DNA of 64,000 nucleotides from Silene latifolia (GCF_048544455.1 NC_133534.1:120986269-121050268); one strand, 5' to 3'; positions 37,019 through 49,026 are shown, numbered from the stretch's first letter. A program made the numbers and translations. The notes: generated by a model not told the origin, from the letters alone.

Positions 37019-38200
37019 TCTGGAACACACGCAACAAGGATTTCCTCCAAAAACTCATCCATATCATATTCCGGGGTATCTTCAGCTATCAAAACCCCGT
37101 CTTCTGGTACTTTTGGCCCCTCATGAGTAAGGCCAACTTGGAGATTCGTTCCATTGACTGGATCGCATGTTGGTAGAAGTTTGGCTTGGTCTTTCGCGAG
37201 TGTTAGCTGCGCGACTTGTTCTCTCAATTCCGCTATGACAGTTTCTTTCCTATTGCACTTCTCACCAAACTTTTGTGTTATGGTTAACATCAAGGATTTC
37301 AGTTCGGCAATTTCTTGATTTGCAGGAGGAGAAACCGGTTGTGGTGCTGGCGTAGAAAGGGTAGAAACATTCTTCATCTCTTCATAAAGTTGAGAAAAAG
37401 GAACTCCTTTCTTGTATTTCTGATAAGCAAGGACGCGCTCTATATTTGCCAGGCACTCAATTGGGTCATGCCCTTCCATGCCACATCTACCACATAGCTC
37501 CACGTGCTCAGTAATCGAACAAACCTGTGCACTCTCGCCTATAGCTTCTGTAATCTCTACATTACCTAGACCTTTGCTAGGACCATCCACTGCAGCTGCT
37601 ACCAACTCATTAACTTGCTCACTACCATGGGGATTTAAATATTCAGAGACATGAATAGCCATATCCTCAATGAGACGCCACCCTTGGTCATCTTCAACAT
37701 TCTTCGTGAATCTCCCTTTAGCTACGTTGTCAAGAATAGCTCTCTGGCTCCGATATAACCCGTTGTAAAATTGAGTACAAAGGAACCAACGTTTGAACCT
37801 GTGATGAGGCACAGAGCGGACAAGCTTCTTGGATCTAGTCCAAGCCCCATCCAAGTTTTCAGTAGGTGGTTGCTTAAAAGAACTAATCTGAGCTCTCAAG
37901 GTATTGGTGTGCTGCGGTTGGAAATATCTCTTGTAAAAGGCAAGAGCAAGAGAACTCCAGTCGGTTACACCGGCTGCCTCCCTATTTAGATCTCTCAACC
38001 ATTCCCGGGCATCATCAGTTAAAGAAAAGGGAAAAAGAGCCCCCTTCACTTTGTCTTGTGTCACCCCAGTAGAAAGAGGAATGGTAGAGCAATACTCTGC
38101 AAACAGCTCTATATGCCTGCATGGATCTTCTTCAGGTACCCCCCTAAAGAGATTTCTCTCTACCAGCTGTATGTAAGATGGGTGGATTCAAAAGATTCCC
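37012..38200 (-). pseudogene. Athila-1 gag
   Basis: The main open frame is 37012-38064. It starts with the capsid segment F-P-F-S-L-T-D-D-A-R-E-W-L. W-F-L-C-T-Q-F-Y-N-G-L and Y-L-N-P-H-G-S follow. A zinc-knuckle-like C-G-R-C-G-M-E-G-H-D-P-I-E-C lies near residue 190, and a helical stretch with Q-K-F-G-E-K-C near 260. Gag similarity continues upstream to about 38200 in the same frame but is interrupted by a stop codon near 38185. The frame ends in a palindrome copy. Gag forms the virus-like particle. Confidence 0.9.
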
Positions 38201-38415
38201 GGATCAGTAATGGGTAATAGGAAACCTTTTGGAAGCGAATCCACATTAGGCTATGAATGGCTGGCTAAATTAGGCATTCTGGCAAATAGACTTTACAAAG
38301 CAAACAAATAACCTGCAAAACTAATCAAAAACTTTGCAGAAATGAGATCAGTCTCAAGGAATAAATTCCTTGAGACGAGAAACAAACTTAAATAAATCAA
38401 AAAAATTACGCCACC
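38201..38415 (-). other. Athila-1 5' leader and gag N-terminal region
   Basis: Short region between the primer-binding site and the recognisable gag. It probably encoded the gag N-terminus; stops prevent a confident start codon. Confidence 0.5.
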
Positions 38416-38433
38416 TCCCCGGCAACGGCGCCA
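38416..38433 (-). other. Primer-binding site (tRNA-Asp type) of Athila-1
   Basis: The minus strand reads TGGCGCCGTTGCCGGGGA, the 18-base Athila-type complement of the tRNA-Asp 3' end, five bases from the LTR at 38439. Confidence 0.93.
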
Positions 38434-38438
38434 AAAAT

Positions 38439-39797
38439 TGACAGGGCAGTCGTATACCTATCAAAAATAACCCACTGGCTCTAACTAATATAGCTAGGGA
38501 AGTCAGGTCGATCTCCACAGGGAGATGGCGAAATGTCAGCTTTGTCTAACTTCGTCTCGGTAACCAAATTGGGGGGTTTTAATTGTGTTGTTCTAAAACT
38601 AAAGAGAGTAAGAAAGAGAATAAAGCAGAGAGAAGGAATCAAGCAGATAGAGAAAGCAGCTAAGACAGACGGTTCACCATGATCATTCGGTCAAGTAATC
38701 TAGGTCTCAGGTCAATTAAAGTATGATCTAAGGAGTAGTGAATATCTCCTTTCGGTCTCAATTCGCCCTAAAGCATAAATAGCTTAGCTTTCGCCCTAAC
38801 AATAATGCCCTATTGTTCGCTACTAGTCTCGCCTCTTCCAACCTTTCGGTCCAGATCAAGGGTCACTATGATATAAATGCCTAATTGCGTCGACTCAATT
38901 AAACAGATACATATAAATGCAGCAGTTAACAACCAAGACCACACCAGCATTAACCTAGTAAATCGATTATTATCCGTTCATAATTATGGATCCCCTTTAG
39001 TCTTAGAAAAAGGGAATTAGCTATGCATCATCATCGAGTTAACAATAATAACATATAGATAATCGAAATTAAACATACTAACGAGGCTAAATAAGATTGA
39101 ATAGAGTAATGATGAAAGTAATAAAGAGAAATAGCAGAACAATAATAACGATTAAAGGATTAAGGAAGAATAATAATACCAATACAAATCGGAATTCGAG
39201 TAGCAGGAGGGTAGAAGGAGAGCAAAATCCAAGAACAATAGTTAAAGATAGGGTAAAAGTCAATGACAGGAGTTACGCAGTCTAGTGTTCTTTTAACATA
39301 CGAAAATCCTCTCCTAAACCTAACCTGTGGACTAATTACAAAAGCCCATACGAAATTAGGCGGAAAATAATCTAAAGCAGGCTAAACCTCTCGATCGAGT
39401 GGAAATAAACCACTCGATCGAGTACTCCTTGCAATGTCTTCTCGTTTGAACACTCGAACCAATCGATCGAGCAACATTGAATAAATAAAGCATTCGATCG
39501 ACTAGAAAACTAATCGATCGAGCTGTTTAGGTACGTTAGACATTGAAACACCTCCCGAAACCATCTCACGCGTCTTCCAAGTGTTAGATTTCCAAGCTCC
39601 AGCTCCTCGTTCTCCATAAATGCATGCAAACGGGACGAATTAAGGCTCGATTTAGCTCCTCTTTGGTTAATTCCTGCAAATTACATAAAACGAACAAAAG
39701 TAGAATATTCGGGGGTATTTGTAGACAAATACTACATAAATAAAACAGAAATGCGTGTAAAAATGAGGTAAAAACCTTATATAAAATACACGCATCA
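38439..39797 (-). repeat. Athila-1 5' LTR
   Basis: 1,359 bp. Followed by TATTT (39798-39802), the target duplication. Lacks one array unit present in the 3' LTR. Palindromes at about 39387-39525 keep CGATCG where the 3' LTR has decayed. Confidence 0.92.
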
Positions 39798-39802
39798 TAT
39801 TT

Positions 39803-40554
39803 CTTGAAGTACTAGTTTGGCTTCGTCAGGCTCCAAGCATCTCAAGTAGGGTCCAGCCTGCGATCTCTTGAACAAGGTGTTATTGATGATAGCATAAGTT
39901 GAAGTTCTAATTTTAAAAGCCCTTGCCTCATGTCTTCCTTGAGACTGTATTCCTCGGAGAAACCAATCAGAATAGGGTTTAGTCCAAGAGTTACTACCCT
40001 GATTGGCAGGATTGACCTGTTCAGGTTTGCTATGGTTGGCTCTAATAAGTGCACAATTGGTATTTTGTCGAAAACAGTGGGGGTGAAATTTGAACCTAGG
40101 CTGGCCAGAGCATCAGCCTGGGTATTCAGGTCTCTTGATATTTGATCTATGTCAAATAAAGCAAATTTAGCGGTAAGTTTTTTTGCATATTCTAAATACG
40201 AAATCATTTTTGCATCCTTAGCCGTATGAATTCCCTTTATTTGATTGGCAATTAAGAGTGAATCAGTTTTTACCTTTAGGTTTTCAACACCGAGATCTGA
40301 ACATACCTTTAAGCCTGCTATCAGGGCTTCATATTCTACTTCATTGTTGGTAGCTTTGAACTCATAGCTTACAGCCTGAGCTATTACGTCTCCCTGTGGT
40401 GATTTAAGTACTAGTCCTAACCCTGTCCCCCTGGCGTTGGATGCCCCATCTATGAATAGGGTCCATTCTTGATCTAGGGTTTTATTTTCTAATTGGTTGA
40501 CCTCTTTTATTAGGTCTGGTTCCAGGTTAGGGCTAAAATCAGCCACAAAGTCTG
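39803..40554 (-). pseudogene. Retand archaeal-type RNase H and integrase N-terminus
   Basis: The frame 39842-40546 contains W-T-L-F-I-D-G-A-S-N-A-R-G-T-G-L-G (first catalytic Asp), T-N-N-E-V-E-Y-E-A-L-I-A-G-L (Glu), V-K-T-D-S-L-L (Asp) and R-D-L-N-T-Q-A-D-A-L-A (last Asp). This is the second RNase H of Tat-lineage elements. The start of integrase (S-Q-A-G-P, then L-E-P-D-E-A-K-L-V-L-Q-E-I in another frame) runs to the Athila-1 insertion at 39797 and continues at 29398, so one frameshift lies near 39850. Confidence 0.88.
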
Positions 40555-41089
40555 CTAGGGCCTGCGATTTAATCGCTGCCTTGGGTTCAAAGAGATGTCA
40601 TATGTGCTAATCTGTACTGACCATTTGGCCATCCTGCCTGAAAGTTCAGGTTTACGCAGGACAGATTTTATGGGTAGAGTGGTCCTGACTATAATGGGGT
40701 GACTTTCAAAATAGGGTCTCAACTTGGTACATGACATAATTAAAGCTAGAACGTATTTTTCAAGTAGTCCATACCTCAACTCAGCATCTAGCAGGCTTTT
40801 ACTTACATAGTAGACTTGATGTTGCTGCCCATCCTGTTCTTTCACCAGGATCGGCTGATTGATTGTTGTGTCGGTGATGTGAGATAGGAATATCTTGACA
40901 GAGGTTCTCCCTTTTCGGTTTAGCCAGTAAGGGTGGAGATGACAAATAGGATTTTAGATCCTGAAAAGCTGCCCCATGCTCATCCGTCCACTGGAATTGT
41001 TTATTTTTCCTGAGGAGGTTATAGAATGTTTTGCATCTCTCAGAGGATCTTGATATAAAGCGGTTTAGGGCAGCTACCCGGCCTGTCAA
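40555..41089 (-). pseudogene. Retand RT connection and first RNase H domain
   Basis: Two overlapping frames on the minus strand. One carries T-G-R-V-A-A-L-N-R-F-I-S-R-S-S-E-R and F-Q-W-T-D-E-H (thumb/connection), the other V-Y-Y-V-S-K-S-L and G-R-M-A-K-W-S-V-Q (RNase H-like). A frameshift near 40880-40900 separates them. Confidence 0.82.
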
Positions 41090-41139
41090 TTGTTGGATAT
41101 CCTTGACAGACTTTGGTGACTATAGTTCCAGGACAGCCT

Positions 41140-42008
41140 TTATCTGTTCAGGGCTAGCTTATATGCCTCTCTTTGTGACCATATATCCAAGAAATTTGCT
41201 GCAGAGACTCCAAAGTGGCACTTTGCAGGGTTTAGCTTCATGTTATATTTTTCTAATATCTCAAATGCTATTTCTAGATGCTTCACATGATCTTCTGCAT
41301 TCTTGGATTTCACCACCATGTCGTCTATGTATACTTCCATGATGTCACCTATCTGGTCTTTAAACATCATGTTGACCAGGTATTTGAGTACGTTGCCCCG
41401 CATTCTTCAGGCCGAAAGGCATGGCGGTGTAGCGAAGATATGCCTCGATCGTAATGAATGCGATACTCTCTGGTCAGCAAGGTGCATCTTTATCGATTGA
41501 ATCCTTTGGAAGCATCCATGAATGTTAGCATTTCGTGGCCTGCTGTGGCGTCTACCATGGTATCAATATGAGGCAGGGGGAATGGATCTTTAGGACAGGC
41601 TTTGTTCAAGTCAGTGTAGTCCACACAGACTCTCCACTTTCCATTCTTTTTCTGCACAACAACTACGTTAGCCAGCCATTCAGGGTACATTAATTCCCTG
41701 ATAATCCCCATATCCAAGAGTTTTTCTACTTCCTCATTTATTATGGTGTTTCTTTCAGCGGCAAATTTGCGCCTTTTCTGTTGTACAGGCTTAAAAGATG
41801 GGTCAACATTGAGCTTATGAGTAATTATATCAGCGCTAATTCCAGTCATATCAAAATGTGACCAAGCAAACCAAGATGGTTTATTTTTATTGGATTTTAC
41901 CAGTTCAGGCCTGACACTATCTGGTGCGTCAGATCCTATCAAAACATACCTATCAGGGTACTCATGGTCTAAGATTACCTGATCTGTTTCCATTCTGGGA
42001 GGTGCCAC
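41140..42008 (-). pseudogene. Retand reverse transcriptase
   Basis: The N-terminal frame (41490-42008) has the L-N-V-D-P-S-F-K-P-V-Q-Q-K-R-R segment, W-L-A-N-V-V-V-V-Q-K-K-N-G-K-W-R-V-C-V-D-Y-T-D-L-N-K-A-C and F-M-D-A-S-K-G (first catalytic Asp). A damaged section at about 41405-41490 with shifted frames follows. The catalytic Y-I-D-D then lies at 41320-41331 in V-Y-I-D-D-M-V-V-K-S, followed by L-N-P-A-K-C-H-F-G-V. Reading stops near 41150. Family assignment to Tat is firm from these motifs. Confidence 0.88.
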
Positions 42009-42294
42009 ATAAGTGCTCCTGACAGGGTACTGTAATTGCTATGCCAGGGACTTACCTGCCTTGGAAGGCTTCAAGGCTGCTGTGTAGCATTCCTGGGCTG
42101 TCTTGTGATCCCCTTTGATTGTGGCTATGCCCCAATTTGTTGGTATCTTGATACACTGGTGATAGGTTGATGGTACGGCCTTGACATTGTGAATCCAGGG
42201 TCTTCCCAGGATAGCATTGTAGGATGACAGGCAGTCAAGGACTCCAAATTTCTCATAGGATGAGACTCCTTCCACGTAGGTTGGGAGGTGGATT
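42009..42294 (-). pseudogene. Retand protease C-terminal part
   Basis: The minus frame reads V-S-S-Y-E-K-F-G-V-L-D-C-L-S-S-Y-N-A-I-L-G-R-P-W-I-H-N, the flap-to-C-terminal part of a Tat protease with I-L-G-R-P-W. It continues across Athila-2 at 53330. The linker to RT follows. Confidence 0.85.
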
Positions 42295-44020
42295 TGGTCG
42301 TGAATCCCTCGCGGGGTTTAGTTTTCAGTACTTGTTGTTAGGAGCACCTAGATCAAAACACAATTTATAACTTCACCAACAACTCTACAATTAGTAAAGA
42401 GGCAAGTAAAGGTCGGATCCTAAGGGACGGGAATTGAGATGAGATTTCTATTGCAACTAGCGGTGTCTAAGGGTGTCACAATTGGGGTTTCAAGTAGAAG
42501 ATCACTAAACTAAATAGCAATGAAAGTAAACAAGCAAGATGAACTAAAAAGGATGTAAACAATTGATAAAAAGGCACTAGGGTGTCATGGGGTCATAGGG
42601 GATTCATGGGAATTGATCATACAAACATATTCTCAAGTTATAAGCAAGCAATTATTGTTGTGATGGATCGAGTTGGTTTATATCTTACAATCCTAGGAAA
42701 GTTTGGGTCCCGGAGCCGAATCTATTAGATTGTACAACACCTACAAGTCGACTTAATCTTCCCTACTCAACAATATGCATGGTCTAATGAGACTCGAGTT
42801 GGTTTATGTCTTACAAGTCTCATTGAAAAGATAGGTGATAGGTGAAAAATGCAAGGATTCATAGGCTCACATTTCATCAAACATAACATGTGCATAAGTT
42901 GAGATCACAACAAGCAAGCAAATAAACTATGAAAGCATATTAATTTAAGCATGAATCATTCCCCATGTTGGTTTCCCCTAATTACCCATTAACCCTAGCT
43001 AAGAAAACTACTCACTCATTATCATGTTGAACATGCTAGCAAGGTTGTCAATCATACCAACAAAGTGAAACATGATGAATAAATGAAAGTGATTAACAAT
43101 AATTAAAAAGGGATTAAGAGAATTATACCTACTAATGATTCCAATAATAAAGCAAAGAATAAAAGAAGTACTTGATGCTTGATTGGAAGGTTGTCAATCT
43201 CCCAATAATAACCCAAATAATCTTCAATTACCCAAAATAAAGGATGAACAAGAGAGAGATTAAGGAAATAAAACTTGTATTAAAACTTAATTAAATGTTG
43301 ATTACAACATTAAAGAGAGATTTGAGTGATATTAACTACTCTAAAGATTGCTAAGAAGAACCTACTCCTCTAGTTAGACTAATGGGGTATTTATAGTGGG
43401 GATTAGGTACATAAATTAGGGTTAACTAAGGGCTTAAATGACGATTAAGTCCCTTGTTGAGGAATCGCCGGTCTCTAGGGAGACTCCGGTCTCTAGAAAA
43501 AGATGTGCATCCTTCCTTGAAGCTTGTAGAAGACGAAATGGAACTGTCTGGGAATCCGTGCGTCTTTAGCACCGGACGGGCGGATTTGGCAGCTTCTCCC
43601 TGGGCGTACAGCTAAGGAAGACGCTAGGATTGTGGAGTGAAGACGGGCGTATTCTAGGCAATCCGCACGGATTGTCAGGCAGTCTCGTTCCTTCTTCTTT
43701 TCTTCCTTTTTCTTCATAAAATCCTTGAGGATTTCCTCGGGGATGCAAGGATCTTTTCCCATCATTGCCCATCTACTATAGTATGTACAAAGGCCTTCTA
43801 ATCTTGTCTCTCCTTGATTCTTGGTCATTGAATTCAATAAATTTAGTCTCATTTTGCCATGAAAATGCAAGGTTTGCACTCCTTTCCTACTAAGGACACA
43901 AAACCTCAAAGAATATGCAAAACAAAGAACTAAAGACAATAAATGACCCAAATATGCACTAAAAAGCATGGGAACAAGACTAATTCGGGGACTAAATATG
44001 CTCTCATTATGGTCACATCA
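42295..44020 (-). repeat. Athila-2 3' LTR
   Basis: 1,726 bp, TGGTCGTGAATC...GGTCACATCA on the plus strand. About 45 bp shorter than the other LTR, the missing part being array units near 43600. It is followed by aatatccccaaacc (polypurine tract on minus). Confidence 0.92.
43545..43680. repeat. GACGGGCG-type motif array in the Athila-2 3' LTR
   Basis: Contains gtgcgtctttagc, gacgggcggatt, gggcgtacagc, gacgctaggatt, gacgggcgtatt and the closing aatccgcacggatt at roughly 20-bp intervals. One block present in the 5' LTR (around 52850-52900) is missing here. Confidence 0.8.
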
Positions 44021-45996
44021 AATATCCCCAAACCAATCCTTTGCTCATCCCGAGTAAAGAGGTGACAAAGACTAGGACCATTATTTAAACTAACCTAATA
44101 ACATAGCCGATATGAGACAATTAGCGGGTCTCACTCCGCCCCTTCAACTCACAACAAGACAACCATGAGGTAGGATGCCTTCTTGCAAGGCAAGGTGGGT
44201 CTTGCCAAAATGGCGACACATCCAAACATTAAGCACACAAAATCAAGTAATGGATGCATCTACAACAGAATAGCAACTTTCCTCATCTAAGTGGCGGAAA
44301 TTATCTACAAGGGAAGTAATTCAAGGGTACACACTCCTTCATAGATGAAATTTCTTCAAACTACTAAGCCTACAAGGATACCAATAAATCACCTCCAAGT
44401 TGTGTCAAGCTAGGGTACCTTTGTCCTCAATCGTTAAATGCTTTTGTCAAGAATAGAGTCCCTATGGTGTTAGAAACACTGGAGGATCGCGGAATTCCCC
44501 TTCTCGCCTAGACAAGAAGAAGGGTCGTCCCCTCTCTACCATGTACAAAAATGGATACGATGGATAAAGGGATCGATTGTATTTGAGTTTCATTTGGGAG
44601 TACGCTTTTGTTGTTGTTTTTCCCCCCAATTTCTTGTGGCATATAACATTTGAGAACACTTTCTTTTGCCATTTCTTTTGATATTTGGCAATTCAATACT
44701 TGACAACTTTTAAACTTTTTGCATTTTCTTTTTGAACATTTTCAAAGTCACCCCATATGTAGTGAGGGTGCCTTATATTTGAAGCTTTAGGAGTCTATTT
44801 TCGCTCCTCTTTTCATTTGATGCATTTTTGCAAACTTTCTTTCACTTTTCATTTCATTTCTTGAACTCAAATTTGAACAATTTCTTTTTTGTGCCCATTC
44901 CCTTTGATGACAAAAATGTGGTAGAACATGGATGATGGATGCATGGTTTCAAGGGTCACCTTGGAATAAACGGTAGCCAATGAGTTATCACACCACAAGG
45001 TACTCTTGACTAGGCCTTAATCCATGGGTCAAAGGATACTAGCATGACACATCCTAGGGTGTTTTACAAGAATTCTAACAAGCAAAGTCTTAAGAAGAAA
45101 AAGCATATACTAGGGCATATATACACTTGTCAAACTTCCCAAGTAGACGGTTTCGGAAAATTTTTCTAACATGCAAACTACATGCCATGATGCAACTAAC
45201 ATATATACATCCTAATGCAAATGATTCTACCAACTAATATGACATATAAACTAAATGCAAGTCCTAAGTTCATATTATTTTACCGCATCAATCAAAATAA
45301 CCCCACATAGTCATTAACATAAAGAGGAAAAAGGAGATTGGAAAGATCATACCATGTGGTCTTCAATAATCCTCATGTCTCGGATATGGCGTAGTCAATC
45401 AATGTGAACAAGGATGAACATACACAATATATACAACAATATATATACATGATTATACTACAAAGGAACTGAACTTGTTTTTGGTTTTTCAATTTTTCAA
45501 ATTTTTGTGGTTTTTCGAAATTTTTTGGATTTTTGAATAAAAGCTAAGTTAGAATTCCCCATCCCCACACTAATATGGGCATTGTCCTCAATGGCCAAAA
45601 TGATGGGAAATTATGCAAACATGATGCATGATTTCTACACTAAATGCAAGCTACAATAATCTACACTACTTGATGCATGGGTTTTTGTTTATGACGGAGA
45701 GCATAATTTAGATTACCTGCCGTTGCGTATGCATGTACTTCCCCAAACCGAGGTAGACATTATTTCTAATGTCCTAAAGTTGGGGTAGTTCATGCACACA
45801 AGATGCAATGCTTGAAACTAAATTGTCATTTTGGATTTTCAAAAGTGGGAACAATGAAATAAGAACACCTCAATGGGGCCGAGGTGTTAGTCCTCTATGT
45901 TTCTAGGACTCTCCAACCATGATCAAGATAAAATAAATAAAACAAACAAAGAAAGAAGTAGACAAACCTCAAGAGGGTAGGAGCCTCCAAAGCTTT
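44021..45996 (-). other. Athila-2 3' non-coding region
   Basis: About 2 kb between the env-position ORF and the 3' LTR. No coding signal. Pyrimidine- and T-rich segments occur near 44590-44900 and 45480-45540. The polypurine tract is beside the LTR. Confidence 0.7.
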
Positions 45997-47576
45997 CTAG
46001 TCTTCCACCATATCATCATTGTCATCATCTTCCTCAATTGAAGTGGACTCATCACCACTTCCCTCTTCACTTCCTTGCTCACTTCCTTCATCATCCTCTT
46101 CTTCTTCTTCTTCTTCATTAGCCTCTTCATCAATGCTATCAACAACAAACTCATCACCGACAACCTCATCGTCACCCGGTATCTCACCCCTGGATGCACT
46201 TGGAAAGAAGACTTCCCTATCCGCCCAACTAGGCAAAGGACATGAAGGATAAAGTAATACTTGCCTAGCTAAATGAAGGAGGGGTGGATATTGGGCTAAG
46301 TATGCATCTTCCCGATCCTTATAAGCTTGTTTGTGCATCTCTTGCATAAGTAGAGTCATGTAGTCATTGCTTGCTTTAACACCTTCGGGTTTGAACTCTT
46401 GATACTTGAATGGATAGGGTGGTGTGACAATGGAGGAGGAGGGCATTTCAATTTTACCCCTTTGTTGACGGATGATGTATTCGGCTTCTTTTGAGAGGGG
46501 AAGAAGGTAGTTGGTCCGATGGACACTCAAACGGCATATCTTGGAAGGCAAAGTAAAAGATCTAGCTTCATTGGTGAGCCACCCATATTTGGTGTCAAGA
46601 GGGTTATGAGTGACCCACTTGTACTTATTAATCATGGCATCCATGTCAATGAGATGACCCCCCTTTTTCGCCACATACTTGCTATCCTTGTTGAAATTCG
46701 GATCAAAGTACTTAGCCAAAAGAGTGACTAGACCTCCATTTACAATAAAAGTGGTGCCTTGCTTTCCACAATCAACATTTAGCCATCTTTCCACCAAAAG
46801 CCTTAGAGCATTGTAAGGCTTGGTGAATTCCCTTCCAATATTTAAGGCCGACTCAAGTAGAACACAATCGGGCTTGGTAAAGTGGTTAGTGTCTTTTCTT
46901 GCAATGATAGTATTCCCGATGACCTTGTGCCACACTCTAATGCCCGGATGGTGGATTAATAGAGCGCGTCTAGCATGATAGTTCTCAAATTTCCTCCCGG
47001 AAATCGCCTCCCAAAGAGGAGCGGGGTCATACTTTTCGGGATCTTGTAATAACTAGGTGAATCACTAAGACCCAATACTTTACCCAATTCATCAAAGGTG
47101 ATGCTCCTACTCACATTGGCAAGGCGGAACTCGTTGTTTTCTCTAGTCTCTACCTTAGTCACTTTCAAAGAACTCAAGAATTCTAAGATAAGGGAGGGGT
47201 ATGTCAATTCTCTTGTAGTAAACAATTTTCCCAACCCCATGGCTTCAAAGAAGGCTTTTGTTTGTTCAAGGATACCCAATTTGTTCAAGGCATCTTCACA
47301 TATGAATTTGGTGGATAGAAAGGATTTTCTAGCATACTTGGCAAATGTATCCCTATAGGAGTTAGAAATGAAAATTACCTCCGGATAGTTTGATAATTGA
47401 GCAATTTTCGGAGTTGTTGATGTTGTTGCTTCCAAGGGAGGTGGTTGTTGTTGAACTTCCAAGTTTGATCTAGCTACCACCATAGCCAATGAGGCTTTCT
47501 TTGCTTGAAGACATTTTTGTCTTGTCGAGAGTGCCTTTGCCTTAGGTGCCTTTGTTGATCCTTTTGTCCTTGCCAT
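45997..47576 (-). pseudogene. Athila-2 ORF in env position (ATHILA ORF-1 / plant transposon-protein-like)
   Basis: Begins M-A-R-T-K-G-S-T-K-A-P-K-A-K-A, a basic N-terminus. A globular segment with F-F-E-A-M-G-L-G-K-L-F and E-F-L-S-S-L follows, then the F-D-E-L-G-K-V-L-G-L motif typical of the plant transposon-associated ORFs found in Athila elements (recognised from memory). One frameshift at about 47045 splits it into 46956-47576 and 45997-46935 (extended upstream in its own frame). The second part has V-W-H-K-V-I-G-N-T-I and T-K-P-D-C-V-L-L-E-S-A-L and ends with a very acidic tail (runs of E and D, last 60 residues). I see no signal peptide or transmembrane helix, so an envelope role is not supported. 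Apart from the single frameshift it is strikingly well preserved. Confidence 0.8.
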
Positions 47577-48612
47577 TGATGATTATACCAAGAAAAGAGT
47601 TAAAATCTTCAATTTCCAAATATACCCTAATCGATTTTAAGATGAAAGGCTTTGCCTTTATAATTTCAAAAGTCGACTCAAAGGTTGAAGATTTTGGTGC
47701 TTGGTTTGATTTTTGTTGGAAGAGGAGTGATTAATTGTTGTTAAAAGGATGTCTGGATTTGATTTTGTTGAATTTGGTTGAGGAAATCTTGTTTTGGTGA
47801 TGGAGAGGATGAGGGTTTTGAGTTTTGGGGTTTATGGGTAGTGTTTTGAATGAATGAATGAAGAAATGAATGTGGGATGGGGTATTTAAAATACCCAAAA
47901 TTTTCAAAAACTGCAGGGGAAGACGGGCGTATTTCCTTCGGGACGCTCGGATTCTGCCTTTTTTTGGTTCAGGATTCTCTCTAAAGACGGGCGTCTTTCA
48001 GCAAAGATGCTCAGATTCTTTGTTTGCAGGACGGGCGTCTTCTACTGAAGACGGGCGGATTCTTAGACAGTGAGCTTTCTTGTTTTACACTGGCAGAAAG
48101 ATGGGCGTCTTTCCTTCCAAGACGGGCGGATTTCTAAAGACGAGCGTCTTCACTACCAGGACGCTCGGATTCTTCGACAGTCCCAAAATTTCAAATTCTA
48201 AGTTTAAAATGGACGGGCGGATTCTGGCAAAGACGGGCGTCTTTCCTGAAGACGAGCGGATTCCCGTGCAGACGCTCGGATTCTCCCTGTTTTACCCGGA
48301 TTCATTTCCATCCGTGCACTTGCATATCCCTTGTCATTTTTCATTCTTCAAATCCCGTGTTCTTCATTGTAGGGGCACTACTAAGGCATGAATAGCCTAG
48401 GCAATTGCTATCCCCACACTAAGCTAAAGCACTACACATCAATTGAATCATTAGTCCCTCCCTCACTTCTCTCAAAAATGATAATTATCTTGATCAAGGC
48501 ATAAAAATCCAAAAATGCAATGTAAGAATTAAAATGCGAGTTAGGGAGTTAGAAATATTTACAAATGGTGGTTTAGGGAGGACTCCACCAAACTCTCATC
48601 CTTAGTGAGATG
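47577..48612 (-). other. Athila-2 non-coding region between protease block and ORF, with motif array
   Basis: About 1 kb without coding potential. In full Athila elements pol would occupy this side. The array is at 47922-48285. Confidence 0.75.
47922..48285. repeat. GACGGGCG-type motif array in the Athila-2 interior
   Basis: Motifs GACGGGCGTCTT, GACGGGCGGATT, GACGAGCGGATT and GACGCTCGGATT start at 47922, 47942, 47986, 48006, 48030, 48050, then 48100, 48121, 48139, 48160, then 48212, 48232, 48251, 48271. They form three pairs 20 bp apart and two tetrads with 18-21 bp spacing; the tetrads are 112 bp apart. The best copies are AAGACG-GG-CGTCTT inverted repeats. Confidence 0.9.
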
Positions 48613-49023
48613 TCATGGGGGCATGTCCAAGGTGTTGTTGATGTTGCTCAACACCTTGAAGAAGTAGTCAAAAGCTTGTTCATTATCATGATAAAGATCT
48701 TCAATAGACCTTTGCCCTTGTTGTCGGTCTCGATCGATAGCATTACCAATATAGGGATTGCAAATCCCTTCAAACTCATCGTCCCAAAGACCACAAACTT
48801 CATCTACTTGATCACTAAAGATCTCTTGAGTTGATAGAGACAACTCTCCCATTTTCTTGTCTTGGCTAATGAGGCCATCCTCTTCATTGGTTGACTTTGG
48901 TGAGCTTTTCAAGCTCTCTTTGTTACAATTCACTTGCTCTTTGAATGGAGCATCTTCAATTTTCTTCTTCCATTGGAATTCCGACTTCTTTCTATCATCC
49001 CTCCGTCTATAATGATCAACCAT
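48613..49023 (-). pseudogene. Athila-2 post-protease linker
   Basis: A 136-codon frame starting M-V-D-H-Y-R-R-R-D-D-R-K-K-S. It is acidic with D-Q-V-D-E-V-C-G-L-W-D-D-E-F-E-G-I-C, and ends L-D-M-P-P before a stop. In Athila elements a comparable acidic linker connects protease to RT. RT does not follow here. Confidence 0.6.
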
Positions 49024-49026
49024 AAA

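Larger units (their letters stand above)
29399..39797 (-). mobile_element. Athila-1, Athila-lineage Ty3/gypsy element with gag-pol
   Basis: Complete element in the Retand integrase with TSD TATTT (29394-29398 and 39798-39802). LTRs are 29399-30807 and 38439-39797. The primer-binding site is complementary to tRNA-Asp (38416-38433), the Athila type. From right to left: gag, protease, RT, RNase H, integrase. No env-position ORF is seen. About 2 kb of non-coding DNA separates integrase from the 3' LTR. CTCGATCGAG palindromes occur in the LTRs, the 3' non-coding region and the gag-protease frame. A handful of stops and frameshifts inactivate it. Confidence 0.93.

Noticed and set aside
36771..37176. 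Plus-strand frames rich in T-R-S-S and L-D-R-V repeats
   Set aside because: They are antisense shadows of the gag-protease frame through array E.
46019..46252. Plus-strand Ser-rich frame
   Set aside because: It is the antisense of the acidic (Glu/Asp) tail codons of the Athila-2 ORF.
45997..47576. Viral envelope gene in Athila-2
   Set aside because: It is in the env position but has no visible signal peptide, transmembrane segment or cleavage site; the basic start and acidic tail do not suggest a membrane glycoprotein.
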